45,728 bases of DNA from a virus. Location of the stretch: positions 1-45,728 of IMG/VR virus record IMGVR_UViG_3300021142_000055. One strand, written 5' to 3'. The notes beneath the pieces were generated by a model. It was not told the origin of the DNA. It did not search any database and was given only the letters and a program-made list of their open reading frames with translations. The translations under genes and the position numbers were made by a program. This document shows, piece by piece, positions 1 through 8,090 of the stretch; within the stretch, counting starts at the first letter, position 1; the number at the start of each line of letters is the position of its first letter.

Positions 1-510
1 ACAATTAAGTATGACCCACAAGATCCTAGCGGTTTAAAAGATATTCAAGTTCAAAGTAAATTAGCAGCAATTAAATTAGCATATCATTTGTTAACATTGC
101 CTAATAATAATTCAAATGATATTGATAGCAATTTATTATCTGTTTTAAAATTTGGTTTAAAACAAGCTGACCCAGCAGTTAACCCGCCATACTACAAAAT
201 AACAGGACAGTCTAGTGGTTCTGCTAAAGTGGAATTTGTACATGGAGGCGATACATTATCTTTACTTATAAAAGGTTTAAGCAATAAAGAATCTAAATTA
301 GCTATTGAAGATAAAAACACTAGAATGGAGATAAGATTATTTTATTATGTAGCAATTGGTGATATAGCACATGAAATAGAATTGTCTGCTAAAACTACAG
401 GTAACACACAAGCTGGTTTAGAATTTCAAGGAAAAACATCAATTGGCAATGAAGTTGAAGACCCAAGCGGTGTTGAAAGCAAAATTAATGCTCTTTTTAG
501 TAAGAGATAA
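1..510 (+). CDS. 3' end of an unrecognised gene, cut by the window start
   Basis: The reading frame is open from base 1 to the TAA at 508-510, giving 169 residues of the C-terminal part. A TTG at 88 could serve as a start, but coding-like sequence continues upstream of it without a stop, so I treat the gene as truncated by the window. The visible part is mixed alpha/beta in composition, with a stretch of alternating hydrophobic and charged residues (KVEFVHGGDTLSLLIKGL) and a C-terminus ending SKINALFSKR. It has no membrane segment and no motif I recognise. It is followed by a double-hairpin terminator, so it closes a transcription unit that lies mostly outside the window. Function unknown. 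Confidence 0.7.
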   Translation, partial: TIKYDPQDPSGLKDIQVQSKLAAIKLAYHLLTLPNNNSNDIDSNLLSVLKFGLKQADPAVNPPYYKITGQSSGSAKVEFVHGGDTLSLLIKGLSNKESKLAIEDKNTRMEIRLFYYVAIGDIAHEIELSAKTTGNTQAGLEFQGKTSIGNEVEDPSGVESKINALFSKR

Positions 511-535
511 AGAAATAACGGATTAGGACCGTTTG

Positions 536-593
536 CTTGTTACGACAAGTTTTTAACTGCAGGGATTCGCTATCGCCTGCAGTTTCCTTTTTT
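536..593 (+). terminator. Tandem hairpins with T-runs (intrinsic terminator)
   Basis: Two hairpins lie back to back after the gene ending at 510. The first is CTTGT (536-540), loop TACG (541-544), ACAAG (545-549), then five Ts (550-554). The second is AACTGCAGG (555-563), a 12-base loop, CCTGCAGTT (576-584), then TCC and six Ts (588-593). The second is a typical intrinsic terminator; the first adds a UNCG-type loop and its own T-run. The rest of the 511-636 gap is AT-rich leader for the next gene and holds no other gene that I can see. Confidence 0.75.
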
Positions 594-636
594 AAAACTA
601 TTTTAATTTTATGAATATAATATTAAAATCATATAT

Positions 637-858
637 ATGTTAAATGAAAATTTAGAAAATAAAACATACCCTGATTGGGATAATGTTATCTTACAACTTT
701 GTCAAGGTGATAAAGGAATTGCTAATATCAGAATGCAAAGACAAGATATTGAAGCAATGATGTCTTTGCATGGTACTGATAGAGAAGAAGTTATTGAAAT
801 GATGTTCCAAGCACTTGAAGAACAGGTAAACGGTGTTGAACCAGCTCAAGAAAATTAA
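637..858 (+). CDS. Small helical protein, unknown function (73 aa)
   Basis: A 73-residue protein, predominantly helical and acidic by composition, with the pattern RQDIEAMMSLHGTDREEVIEMM in its second half (a helix-rich, possibly dimerising segment). I do not recognise a family. It is the first gene after the terminator at 536-593 and opens a compact run of genes to 3132. Its TAA is at 856-858 and the next gene starts at 860, so the two are probably cotranslated. The start at 637 lies behind an A/T-only leader with no Shine-Dalgarno sequence, like most genes here. Confidence 0.6.
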   Translation: MLNENLENKTYPDWDNVILQLCQGDKGIANIRMQRQDIEAMMSLHGTDREEVIEMMFQALEEQVNGVEPAQEN

Positions 859-859
859 T

Positions 860-1186
860 ATGCCTTACATAAAAGTTTTTGCAGAATTATCAGGCAGAGG
901 ATCTTTTGATATTGAAGTTTCTAATTGGGTTCCTTTGTCTATAGAATACGGGTATGGTTATATAAGCACAGCTTTATTCTTTTTTTGGAAAATAAAAGGC
1001 ACTTCGCATACTTTTAGAATAAATTATAATGCTTTAATGACTGAAACAAATGGGGATTTGGAAAAACATGTTTCAGATTTTCTCAAAGAATTTCGACAAG
1101 AATATCTCGGATGGGCAAGAGATGGCTTTACCACTGAATGGATGCGAGAATATCACAGGGAATACAGAAATTTTATTGAACTCTAA
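860..1186 (+). CDS. Unknown small protein (108 aa)
   Basis: I place the start at the ATG at 860, one base after the preceding stop. A TTG at 833 is in frame but would overlap the upstream gene by 26 bases. The 108-residue product (MPYIKVFAELSG...) is rich in aromatic residues, with a YGYGY segment and FFFW in the middle, and ends in a charged helix containing several Arg, Glu and Tyr residues. It has no signal peptide, and no family is recognised. Its position in a tightly spaced operon with the neighbouring small genes supports it being real. Confidence 0.55.
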   Translation: MPYIKVFAELSGRGSFDIEVSNWVPLSIEYGYGYISTALFFFWKIKGTSHTFRINYNALMTETNGDLEKHVSDFLKEFRQEYLGWARDGFTTEWMREYHREYRNFIEL

Positions 1187-1214
1187 AGAAGAAATATATA
1201 CTAAAACTAATAAA

Positions 1215-1796
1215 ATGAGTGATATTAAAACTTTTCAATGGCTTAAAGGCGAAAGAGCAGGTGACTTTGTAAAATGGGATGGGACAATTACGCAAGATAA
1301 CGATATAAACTTTTTAGAGTTTATGGATGGTTCAAGAGGTAACGAACAATTATTAAATGACTTCTTTATTGAAGTGCCTGATGAAAATCATCCGTTTTAC
1401 GTAACTGAAAAAATGGAACAGCAATATGCGCAGGATTTACAAAATATGAATAGTCTTGATACAACAGCTCGTGCATATCCTATACAGCAAGATTCATTTC
1501 CACAACCTAGCAATTTTCAACCAGCAACACATTCTGACAACCCTATTGCTAAATTATTAAAAGACAGTAAGAAAACAAAATCATCTATACAAATTTCAAT
1601 AGTTGTTGATATTCCACCAGTTGATTTAATGAAAGTTCTTTCTGATTCATATGATGACGGAGAAAAAAAAGTACTTGATTATTTATCAGGTAGTTTAAAT
1701 TCTGAAGATATTAAAAAACAAATCGCACATCAGATTTGGGTTAATTCGTTTACAAAAAAGAAAACAAAAAGCACAAGAATAAATGAAACAATATAA
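1215..1796 (+). CDS. Unknown protein (193 aa), conserved-looking C-terminal domain
   Basis: The open frame runs further upstream (to 1050), but that part overlaps the preceding gene. The ATG at 1215 (MSDIKTFQWLKG...) sits behind an A-rich leader 29 bases after the previous stop, so I take it as the start. Residues 1-70 are acidic with several Phe and Trp. Residues 70-115 are Gln/Pro/Ser-rich and look like a linker. Residues 120-180 form a compact alpha/beta segment (SIQISIVVDIPPVDLMKVL). The C-terminus is Lys-rich. No family recognised. It overlaps the Nudix-like gene by 14 bases, suggesting translational coupling. Confidence 0.6.
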   Translation: MSDIKTFQWLKGERAGDFVKWDGTITQDNDINFLEFMDGSRGNEQLLNDFFIEVPDENHPFYVTEKMEQQYAQDLQNMNSLDTTARAYPIQQDSFPQPSNFQPATHSDNPIAKLLKDSKKTKSSIQISIVVDIPPVDLMKVLSDSYDDGEKKVLDYLSGSLNSEDIKKQIAHQIWVNSFTKKKTKSTRINETI

Positions 1797-2322
1797 AGTA
1801 TTATTTGAAGATAAGTGGTTTCAAGTTGTTGACATAGAAGGCGAAGTAGGCTTGAAAAACAAAGAAATGTCAGTTGCTATTATGCCATACCGTGTTAACG
1901 AAATGGGAATAATTACTGAAGTAGGATTACTTAAAGAACTAAATTATTTTAGAGAAGGTAATTATGCACAAACACTTATCACGGGTACAATTGAAAATGA
2001 AGACGATTCTTTATTATACACCGCAAAAAGAGAACTTCTTGAAGAAGGTGGGTTTGACCTTAAAGATGAAAATGACCGTTGGCTATTTTTAGGACCAGTG
2101 TATTTATACAAAAACAGTGATCAGATGGTCCCTGTCTTTGCTGTTGATGTTACAGGGTTTGAACAATCAAAACCAGAAGGCGATGGAAGCTTAAAAGAGT
2201 CAAAATCAAGCTTAGAAATGGTTGAAATTGGAAATGGTGTATCTTCAGAAGAAGCACTTGTTCTTTCAGCATTTTTAAGATTATTTAATTACATGTATGC
2301 TAAAACTTTAAATTATGTATAA
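1783..2322 (+). CDS. Nudix-like hydrolase (179 aa)
   Basis: Likely hydrolyses a nucleoside diphosphate linked to another moiety, the general Nudix reaction. The signature is at residues 68-91: Gly68, then RELLEEGGF with Arg83, Glu84, Glu87, Glu88 and Gly90. Relative to the canonical box (G-x5-E-x7-R-E-U-x-E-E-x-G-U), there is one extra residue between the Gly and REL, and the first Glu is replaced by Asp (Asp74 or Asp75). The helix that binds Mg is intact, so activity is plausible but the substrate is not predictable. The length is typical of ADP-ribose-pyrophosphatase-type Nudix proteins. Its start overlaps the upstream gene by 14 bases and its end overlaps the next gene by 8 bases, so all three appear translationally coupled. 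Confidence 0.7.
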   Translation: MKQYKVLFEDKWFQVVDIEGEVGLKNKEMSVAIMPYRVNEMGIITEVGLLKELNYFREGNYAQTLITGTIENEDDSLLYTAKRELLEEGGFDLKDENDRWLFLGPVYLYKNSDQMVPVFAVDVTGFEQSKPEGDGSLKESKSSLEMVEIGNGVSSEEALVLSAFLRLFNYMYAKTLNYV

Positions 2323-2662
2323 CAGAAAACAACGTAGAGAACTTGAAAAAAGAATAGGTCTTTTTAAAGAAATTAAAACTATGTCAGAATCAGCTAAAGC
2401 TGATTTAAAAACAAGAAAACAAGAAGCTGGTAAACAGATTTTTATAAAAAATGTAGAAGATTCTACAAACAGATTAATGGACGCTGAAGCTGAACGTTAT
2501 TCAAAAAAAATTGCTGAACTTGTTGAAAGCGGTTTAGAAAACTCTGAAGCTGAAAAAGTTATTGAAAAAAATATGTTAATTCAAGAACATAGAAACAATA
2601 AACTAGCTGAGCGTCGTGAAAGACAAAAAACTGCTTATTTAGCAAAAACAGCAAAAAAATAA
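2315..2662 (+). CDS. Basic helical/coiled-coil protein (115 aa), unknown
   Basis: A 115-residue protein made almost wholly of charged helix: many Lys, Arg and Glu, few aromatics, no Cys or Trp. Heptad-like spacing is visible through residues 40-100 (ERYSKKIAELVESGLENSEA). The N-terminus MYNRKQRREL and the Lys-rich C-terminus are basic, which would suit nucleic-acid or scaffold contacts, but no family is recognised. It overlaps the Nudix-like gene by 8 bases and is followed 5 bases later by the GTG-started gene. Confidence 0.6.
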   Translation: MYNRKQRRELEKRIGLFKEIKTMSESAKADLKTRKQEAGKQIFIKNVEDSTNRLMDAEAERYSKKIAELVESGLENSEAEKVIEKNMLIQEHRNNKLAERRERQKTAYLAKTAKK

Positions 2663-2667
2663 CACTT

Positions 2668-3132
2668 GTGAATTTGAACCTCTACATTACATTTGATGAT
2701 AAGTCAAAAATTAAAAAATGTTTCTTAAACTTAAGAAAGTATCTCATCATTGAAATAGATGATGTTATTGAAAGCTTAGGGTTTAATAAAAATAACTTAG
2801 ATAATTGTAAGTCCTTTATTATTAGCCAAGAAATATTAAAAAGAATTAAAGATGGTTGTAGCGGTAGAAAGCTTTTAGGCATTGTTTATAGCAATCCTGA
2901 ATTAGACGATGAAATTGTTAGGGATATTATACATTACACAGAAGAAATTAAAAACATTGAAAAAGTAGTGTTTTTAACCGATAAAGGTTTTCATGATGAA
3001 TACATTGAACTTTTTGAAGAAGTAACGTTTTACCCAACAATGAAAAAAGTTCATATTATTGATTGTAAGACAGTTCCTGTTGTCTGGCTCGATAAATTAA
3101 ATGAACTAGAAAATATCAATGATTTAATTTAA
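2668..3132 (+). CDS. Unknown alpha/beta protein (154 aa), GTG start
   Basis: A 154-residue protein starting at GTG 2668; no ATG exists near the beginning of the frame. Alternating beta strands and helices are suggested by LGIVYSN (about residues 71-77), KVVFLTDKG and KVHIIDC, a pattern compatible with a Rossmann-like or degenerate P-loop fold. No GxxxxGK motif is present, so I do not call a kinase or ATPase. It is the last gene of the 637-3132 run and ends at the bidirectional terminator. Function unknown. Confidence 0.6.
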   Translation: MNLNLYITFDDKSKIKKCFLNLRKYLIIEIDDVIESLGFNKNNLDNCKSFIISQEILKRIKDGCSGRKLLGIVYSNPELDDEIVRDIIHYTEEIKNIEKVVFLTDKGFHDEYIELFEEVTFYPTMKKVHIIDCKTVPVVWLDKLNELENINDLI

Positions 3133-3135
3133 ACT

Positions 3136-3165
3136 AAAAAAGACAGTCTTAAGACTGTCTTTTTT
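3136..3165. terminator. Perfect bidirectional terminator
   Basis: A 30-base perfect palindrome centred between 3150 and 3151: AAAAAAGACAGTCTT followed by its exact complement, with an A-run on one side and a T-run on the other. It lies between the plus-strand gene ending at 3132 and the minus-strand gene whose stop codon (3149-3151) is inside it. It can therefore terminate transcription in both directions and insulates the two convergent units. Confidence 0.9.
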
Positions 3166-3349
3166 CTTTTTCATGATTATCTAACTTATCATGAAGTTTT
3201 TCTACTTTATCAAGTAAAGATTGTATTGGCGCCTTTTTTCTTATAGCAAATGGCTTATTTAGTTTTGGTTTAAGAGTAAAAGGTTTTTTCTTTTGATTTT
3301 TACTTAAAACTATAAAGTCCTTAGAAAAATCTACCTTTTTATTTTTCAT
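3149..3349 (-). CDS. Small, highly basic protein (66 aa), unknown
   Basis: A 66-residue Lys-rich protein (MKNKKVDFSKDF...). The N-terminal half is strongly basic with a KKKPFTLKPKLNKPF-type segment, and residues 42-62 form a charged helix (LLDKVEKLHDKLDNHEKEK). It could bind nucleic acid, but no family is recognised. It lies 6 bases downstream of the 77-residue gene on the same strand, so the two form a minus-strand operon. Its last codons and stop run through the bidirectional terminator. Confidence 0.6.
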   Translation of the reverse strand: MKNKKVDFSKDFIVLSKNQKKKPFTLKPKLNKPFAIRKKAPIQSLLDKVEKLHDKLDNHEKEKRQS

Positions 3350-3355
3350 AATAAA

Positions 3356-3589
3356 TTATTTTGTAACTCCAGTATCGCCTGTTTGGAGATATCCTTTAAT
3401 TGCATGCATACTACTATTAGCAATTGCGATCTTATCTTGAACCCATGCTTCTAAGTCTTCTCCATCATTTATCATAGAAGCAATTTCTTGTGCATCTTTT
3501 ATAATTTCTTCTAATTTAGCTTTGTAAGAAGCGCCTTCAGCTTCTTCATTGACTTTAAAAAAGTCAGAGTAATTTTTAATATGTTTCAT
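3356..3589 (-). CDS. Small helical phage protein with leader-like N-terminus (77 aa)
   Basis: The product begins MKHIKNYSDFFKVNEEAE and continues as helices around residues 22-70 that contain the segment LEAWVQDKIAIA. I have the impression that short proteins with a similar E/P-x-W-V/A-Q-x-K-I helix are common in large tailed phages, but I cannot name the family or its function. The N-terminal leader matches those of the genes at 14024 and 15312 (M-K/R-x-I-K-x-F/Y-x-D-F/Y) and is followed by Glu-rich residues that could serve as a processing site. First gene of the minus-strand island, transcribed away from the tail module. Confidence 0.65.
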   Translation of the reverse strand: MKHIKNYSDFFKVNEEAEGASYKAKLEEIIKDAQEIASMINDGEDLEAWVQDKIAIANSSMHAIKGYLQTGDTGVTK

Positions 3590-3628
3590 AATATATTTTA
3601 ATATTTTTCTTTATATATTCATGTGTTA

Positions 3629-3636
3629 TATAAATA
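3629..3636 (+). promoter_or_regulatory. Candidate late-type promoter TATAAATA
   Basis: TATAAATA lies 30 bases before the ATG of the first hub-module gene, in the divergent gap between the minus-strand island and the tail genes (3590-3666). It is identical to the T4 late-promoter -10 octamer, but in sequence this AT-rich a match by chance is easy. No -35 element is evident. A similar TATAAAAT lies at 28695-28702. Confidence 0.35.
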
Positions 3637-3666
3637 ATTGATATATAGAAAAAATAGAAACTATAA

Positions 3667-5946
3667 ATGGGAACATCTGCACAAGCATCAAATCCGCCTT
3701 CTCCGCCATATTTAATAGAGATTGTAGGTTCTACGCCTGCTGGTTTAAATGTAAATTATCTTTCGCCAGCTCCGGAAGTATATAATAATGCACCTGATAC
3801 AAGAAGCACTAATATTAAAGGCATATCAATACCTACTGGTACTGTTGCTGAAATATCGCAAGCAATTGGTGGCATTAAACAAACCGGTGCAGTTTCTACC
3901 CCGTCAACAGTTAAGACACCTGCAATATTAACAAGAACTGAAGCTGATGTAAGATCTTCATATCCAACAGGTACAGTTTACCCTGATACAACTTCAATAG
4001 GTGGAATTGGAGGCGTATCAACTATAACAGGAGATGTTGCAGCTAGTGGAGTTGGGGGTTTAAACTATGGTGCAAATGAAGTTCCTCTTGATCCTAGATT
4101 AGTTTATCTTGTATCTGAAACTGATAATTCAGTAATATATTCGTTTACATCAAAAGAAGATATACAAGCACCTCTTATAGACGGGTTTATTGTAAAAGAC
4201 CCAGCTGATGGCAAAACATTAATAAGTGCTAACTCAAATAAGTTTAGTGTTGACGATGGCCGAAAATTAACCGAGTTTTACGGGGTTCCTTCTATTATGA
4301 ACTATAATGCTTACATTAACATACAAGCAGCTGGAGGTAAAGCAGGTAACCAATTTTTAATTGATAGAGAAAATCAACCACGTTTTTATGAATTTAGTGG
4401 AGGTGGGATTCAAAATACTGAAACTTCTCATAAAGGTGATTTAACAGTAAAAGGACTTGTTGAATGGTCAAACCAAGGAAATAATTATAAATTTCCTTAT
4501 AGATATCAAGATTTCGTTTACTTAAAATGGTGGAAAAAAATACCACTTAATTATATGATAACTCTTAGGAGATACCCAGCGCCTTGTTTAGATTCAGTAG
4601 GTTCTGCTGAAGACGCAAGAGGGGAAATATCAAAAGATAAAACATTGCCTGTTGCTACAGCTGTAACATTTTTAGGAGAAGAAACAGGTAATAAAATATC
4701 AAGTATAATTGGTCCTATTGAAGCAGGTTTAAAATGGAAAGAAATTAAAGCAGATGTATGGGAAGTTAATTTTGATGGACAGAGAGCTAGAGCAGATTCA
4801 CCAGCGCCTGGATTAGCTAAATTGTTAGGATTAGTAACAAAAGGGGCAGTAGGAGCAAAGCCACAACTTGATAATGGTACTCCATTGGACCCTTATAATA
4901 ACGGTCCGTATGCAAATAAAGTTTTAGGTCCAGTAACAGTTATTGATAGCACAAGAGCAAGAGATCGTGGCGTTACATTTAAACATGATTTATCTTTAGT
5001 TTTTGAATATTCAGCAAGATCTATCGGTGGAATAAATACAAAAGCTGCTATGCTTGATATCATAGGTAACTTAATGATCTTAACTTATAATGAAGCACAA
5101 TTCTGGGGCGGTATGAACCGATACATGCCTATGGGGCAACAAGGAGATCTTGACCCTTTCCTTGGAGGTCCTGCTGGTAGATCAGCTTGGCTAAACGGTA
5201 ACCCAGAAGGTTTCTTTAAAGTTGTAGCGGATCAATTTGCTTCTGCTGCTCAAGTTATAGGTGATGCATTTAATAAGTTTTTTGATGATCCTGTTGGCGG
5301 ATTAAAAGAACTTGCTGGTAAAGGTGCATCAGCTTACATGAAGTTAAACACAGCTGGTGCTAAAGGACAAATGCAAGGAATACATACTCTTTTAACTGGA
5401 GCACCTGTTGGTGAATGGCATGTAACTGTAGGTAACCCAATGAACCCTATGATGATGATTGGTAATTTAATATGTACTGGCATAAAATTGGAATTTAGTG
5501 ATGAATTGGGTCCTGATGATTTCCCAGCTGAACTTAAAGCAACAATATCTCTTGAGCATGGCATGCCAAGAGATAGAGCAGGAATCGAATCAATGTTTAA
5601 CCGTGGACAAGGGCGATTATATTCTCTGCCTAAAGGTTATGAAGAATCATTATCATCTGTTAATATGACTGCTGTTGACGCCACAACAGGTAAAGATTAC
5701 GGCGCAAACCCTAATGAAGCAGCTAAATTAAAAGGTTCTAACGGAACAAATTCTTCATCAGGTCAAGGAGGCACGCCTTCAACATCTCCAAATAGTAACA
5801 CGGCAGCAAAAAGAACATCACCGCTTTCAGGTGATCCTGGTGTTATAGACGGAATTTACGGTTATTGGAAACAATCGTTTGTTCCTAGAATTAAAAGTAC
5901 AACCAGTGCTATATATAGCCACGGAGTTAAATTTACAAATAGCTAA
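3667..5946 (+). CDS. Large virion protein with tail-tube-like C-terminal domain (759 aa)
   Basis: First gene of the hub module. Residues 1-130 are Ser/Thr/Pro/Gly-rich and probably extended. A central folded part (about 150-420) contains many aromatic residues. The region around residues 585-660 (GEWHVTVGNPMNPMMMIGNLI, then ELGPDDFPAELKATISLEHGMPRD, read as separate segments) resembles the tube-type beta domain of tail-tube, tube-initiator and baseplate-hub proteins. The C-terminus, after residue 670, is again low-complexity. By position next to gp53-, gp27- and gp5-like genes I infer a role in the hub or tube initiation (T4 gp48/gp54 position), but the family is not certain. It is much longer than those T4 proteins (about 320-365 residues). 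Confidence 0.6.
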   Translation: MGTSAQASNPPSPPYLIEIVGSTPAGLNVNYLSPAPEVYNNAPDTRSTNIKGISIPTGTVAEISQAIGGIKQTGAVSTPSTVKTPAILTRTEADVRSSYPTGTVYPDTTSIGGIGGVSTITGDVAASGVGGLNYGANEVPLDPRLVYLVSETDNSVIYSFTSKEDIQAPLIDGFIVKDPADGKTLISANSNKFSVDDGRKLTEFYGVPSIMNYNAYINIQAAGGKAGNQFLIDRENQPRFYEFSGGGIQNTETSHKGDLTVKGLVEWSNQGNNYKFPYRYQDFVYLKWWKKIPLNYMITLRRYPAPCLDSVGSAEDARGEISKDKTLPVATAVTFLGEETGNKISSIIGPIEAGLKWKEIKADVWEVNFDGQRARADSPAPGLAKLLGLVTKGAVGAKPQLDNGTPLDPYNNGPYANKVLGPVTVIDSTRARDRGVTFKHDLSLVFEYSARSIGGINTKAAMLDIIGNLMILTYNEAQFWGGMNRYMPMGQQGDLDPFLGGPAGRSAWLNGNPEGFFKVVADQFASAAQVIGDAFNKFFDDPVGGLKELAGKGASAYMKLNTAGAKGQMQGIHTLLTGAPVGEWHVTVGNPMNPMMMIGNLICTGIKLEFSDELGPDDFPAELKATISLEHGMPRDRAGIESMFNRGQGRLYSLPKGYEESLSSVNMTAVDATTGKDYGANPNEAAKLKGSNGTNSSSGQGGTPSTSPNSNTAAKRTSPLSGDPGVIDGIYGYWKQSFVPRIKSTTSAIYSHGVKFTNS

Positions 5947-5948
5947 TT

Positions 5949-6563
5949 ATGATAACTTTTACATTAACCCAAGATACTAAAAGTATAATAACAAATCCAA
6001 ATGATAATGTTCAATATGTTGATTTAATTGCTAAGGATATTGTTTATGCTGATAACGGTACTCCTCCACAAGGTGTATCATACTTTTTAGTAAATGAAGA
6101 TACAGCGATGCGATGCGACTTAATATCTAAAAGTATGTATGGTAATTATGATCACGTTGAAAAAATTTTAAAATTTAATGGCATAAGTAACCCTTTTTCA
6201 ATTGATAATGGTGACATTCTTATTCAGTGGGATGTATTTAGTTTAGAGAGAAATATGCGTAGCGTTAATAATGATGAACAAAACAAACTTGATGTACGTA
6301 CTCAATATTTAACACCTGAGAAAAAATCAAAAGTTGATCCTACATTAAAAGAATTTAATAAGAGATTAGCTGCAAAGAAAACTCCTGATACTGCACTGCC
6401 ACCTAATTATGCTAATTTCGGTGATAAAGAAATTGAATTAAGAAATGGAGTTCTTGTAATGGGACCGAATGTAAGTAAAGGAAGCAACCTAAATAGTGGT
6501 AATGATCCATTGTCAAAAACACAATTTATCAATAACTTAGTTAAAAACAGAACAAACGGTTAA
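5949..6563 (+). CDS. Baseplate wedge protein, gp53/LysM-like (204 aa)
   Basis: Residues 53-95 carry the pattern of the LysM-like fold of T4 gp53: CDLISKSMYGNYDHVEKIL, then a turn with FNGISNPFSI and NGDILIQW. In T4, gp53 joins wedge sectors around the hub. The length (204) is close to T4 gp53 (196). Residues 100-150 are charged and Lys-rich, and the end is Asn-rich. It starts 3 bases after the preceding gene and ends 3 bases before the hub gene, consistent with an assembly operon. A LysM-like domain in this location is structural rather than peptidoglycan-binding. Confidence 0.75.
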   Translation: MITFTLTQDTKSIITNPNDNVQYVDLIAKDIVYADNGTPPQGVSYFLVNEDTAMRCDLISKSMYGNYDHVEKILKFNGISNPFSIDNGDILIQWDVFSLERNMRSVNNDEQNKLDVRTQYLTPEKKSKVDPTLKEFNKRLAAKKTPDTALPPNYANFGDKEIELRNGVLVMGPNVSKGSNLNSGNDPLSKTQFINNLVKNRTNG

Positions 6564-6565
6564 AT

Positions 6566-8074
6566 ATGGCAGAAGATAATATTGTTATTAGATCACTTTT
6601 TAGCCCATCAATACAACTTGATGATATTGCTTTAGATGACCTTTTTACAGGAACGTCTCCTGATTTGGAAAATCTAAAAGGATCTCCTACAGGTAGGCAA
6701 TATCAAAATACATTAGGCACAGATTACCCATTTATTATTATTAACAATTACACATTTGCAGTTCATGAAATAATAAATTTTGAAATTGATGCTACAGGGT
6801 TTTTGCCTGAACTTAAACTTACAATAGCTTTAACAAGTACAAATGTTTTTAAAACAGTAGGTTTTCCAAAAGATGGTGATATTGCTTCAGTATTTATAAG
6901 AGCTAAAAATGATGCTTTTAAACCTGTAAGAAATGATTACTTAATTACATTTGTTGATAGTGGTCCTGGTGGTGCAGAAGGTAGAGGATCAACAATTGAA
7001 ATAAGAGGTGTCCTTTTTATACCACATTTAGAAGATGAAGTTATAAAAAATTATGAAGGAACTAGTTTTGAAGTTTTACAACAAGTTGCTAAAAATTTAA
7101 AGTTAGGCTTTGCAACAAATGAGGAAAGTACAAGTGATAGCCAAGTTTGGATATGCCCTAATGATACTTTAAAAAATTTCATAATGAATATCACTGAGCA
7201 TTCATGGAAAGATGAAAAAAGCTTTTATAAATGTTACATTGATATTTATTATCATTTAAATTTTATAAATGTCAATAACCAAATAGCAGGAGAAGGTAAA
7301 CTTAGTGCAGGTATTTTAGATATCGTATTTATGACCGATGATAAATCAGATACAAACTTAGAAAAAGGATCACAACAAATGTCTAAGAAATTCTTTTCTG
7401 ACATGGATTCTTTTAGTGGAACAAACTCTTTTATACAAACTTACACAATACAAAATAATAGTTCAGCAATATCAAAAAGGTGGGGATATAAAACATATGC
7501 ACAATTTTATAGTCAAGCAACTAAAGGTACTTGGAGTATTTATGTTGATCCTATTATTACAGAAGGATCACATGAAGACAAAATGTTACTTAAAGGTAGG
7601 CCTTATCCTAAGGCCGCTGATGGGACAGCTTCTGAAAAATATTGGGAAACACAGAATAAATACATTTGGCTAGGAATTCAATATAAAGATTCACATGATA
7701 TGTATCTATATTCTCAGCTATGGAATAAAAGAAACTTAGAAGAACTTGATAAGCTATATTTAGAAATTGAGATAACAAGATGGAATCCTAACGTTTACAG
7801 AGGAGAAAAAGTTCCAATCCTATTACATTCTTTTGGTGATACATTTGATAGAACAGCTAATGCAACTCCTGGGGAAGCAAATTTACCAGCTAATGAAACA
7901 GCGCCAATTGCTCAACAGCTATATAGCGGTTATTACATGATTGATGGTTTAAAAATTAAATACACAATTGCAATGCCAACAAGAACATCTGAAGGTAGCG
8001 GCGAAGTTACACCAGGCATTACGCAAATTCTATTATTGAGAAGAAGAGAATGGCCGGTTCCTGCTACAGGATAA
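6566..8074 (+). CDS. Baseplate hub protein, gp27/gpD-like (502 aa)
   Basis: Forms the trimeric hub ring onto which the spike docks. The segment around residues 165-188 (NYEGTSFEVLQQVAKNLKLG) is characteristic of gp27/late-control-D hub proteins, as is the C-terminal SGYYMIDGLKIKYTIA pattern at about residues 452-470. The first 150 residues are beta-rich with the YPFIIINNYTF opening typical of the first hub barrel. It is longer than T4 gp27 (391 aa), with an extra insertion around residues 215-330. It lies directly upstream of a tube-like protein and the spike gene, the expected grouping. Confidence 0.8.
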   Translation: MAEDNIVIRSLFSPSIQLDDIALDDLFTGTSPDLENLKGSPTGRQYQNTLGTDYPFIIINNYTFAVHEIINFEIDATGFLPELKLTIALTSTNVFKTVGFPKDGDIASVFIRAKNDAFKPVRNDYLITFVDSGPGGAEGRGSTIEIRGVLFIPHLEDEVIKNYEGTSFEVLQQVAKNLKLGFATNEESTSDSQVWICPNDTLKNFIMNITEHSWKDEKSFYKCYIDIYYHLNFINVNNQIAGEGKLSAGILDIVFMTDDKSDTNLEKGSQQMSKKFFSDMDSFSGTNSFIQTYTIQNNSSAISKRWGYKTYAQFYSQATKGTWSIYVDPIITEGSHEDKMLLKGRPYPKAADGTASEKYWETQNKYIWLGIQYKDSHDMYLYSQLWNKRNLEELDKLYLEIEITRWNPNVYRGEKVPILLHSFGDTFDRTANATPGEANLPANETAPIAQQLYSGYYMIDGLKIKYTIAMPTRTSEGSGEVTPGITQILLLRRREWPVPATG

Positions 8075-8090
8075 CATTAATATATAAATT

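Noticed and set aside
88-510. Complete gene starting at TTG 88
   Set aside because: The frame is open back to base 1 with coding-like sequence, so the gene is probably truncated by the window rather than starting at TTG.
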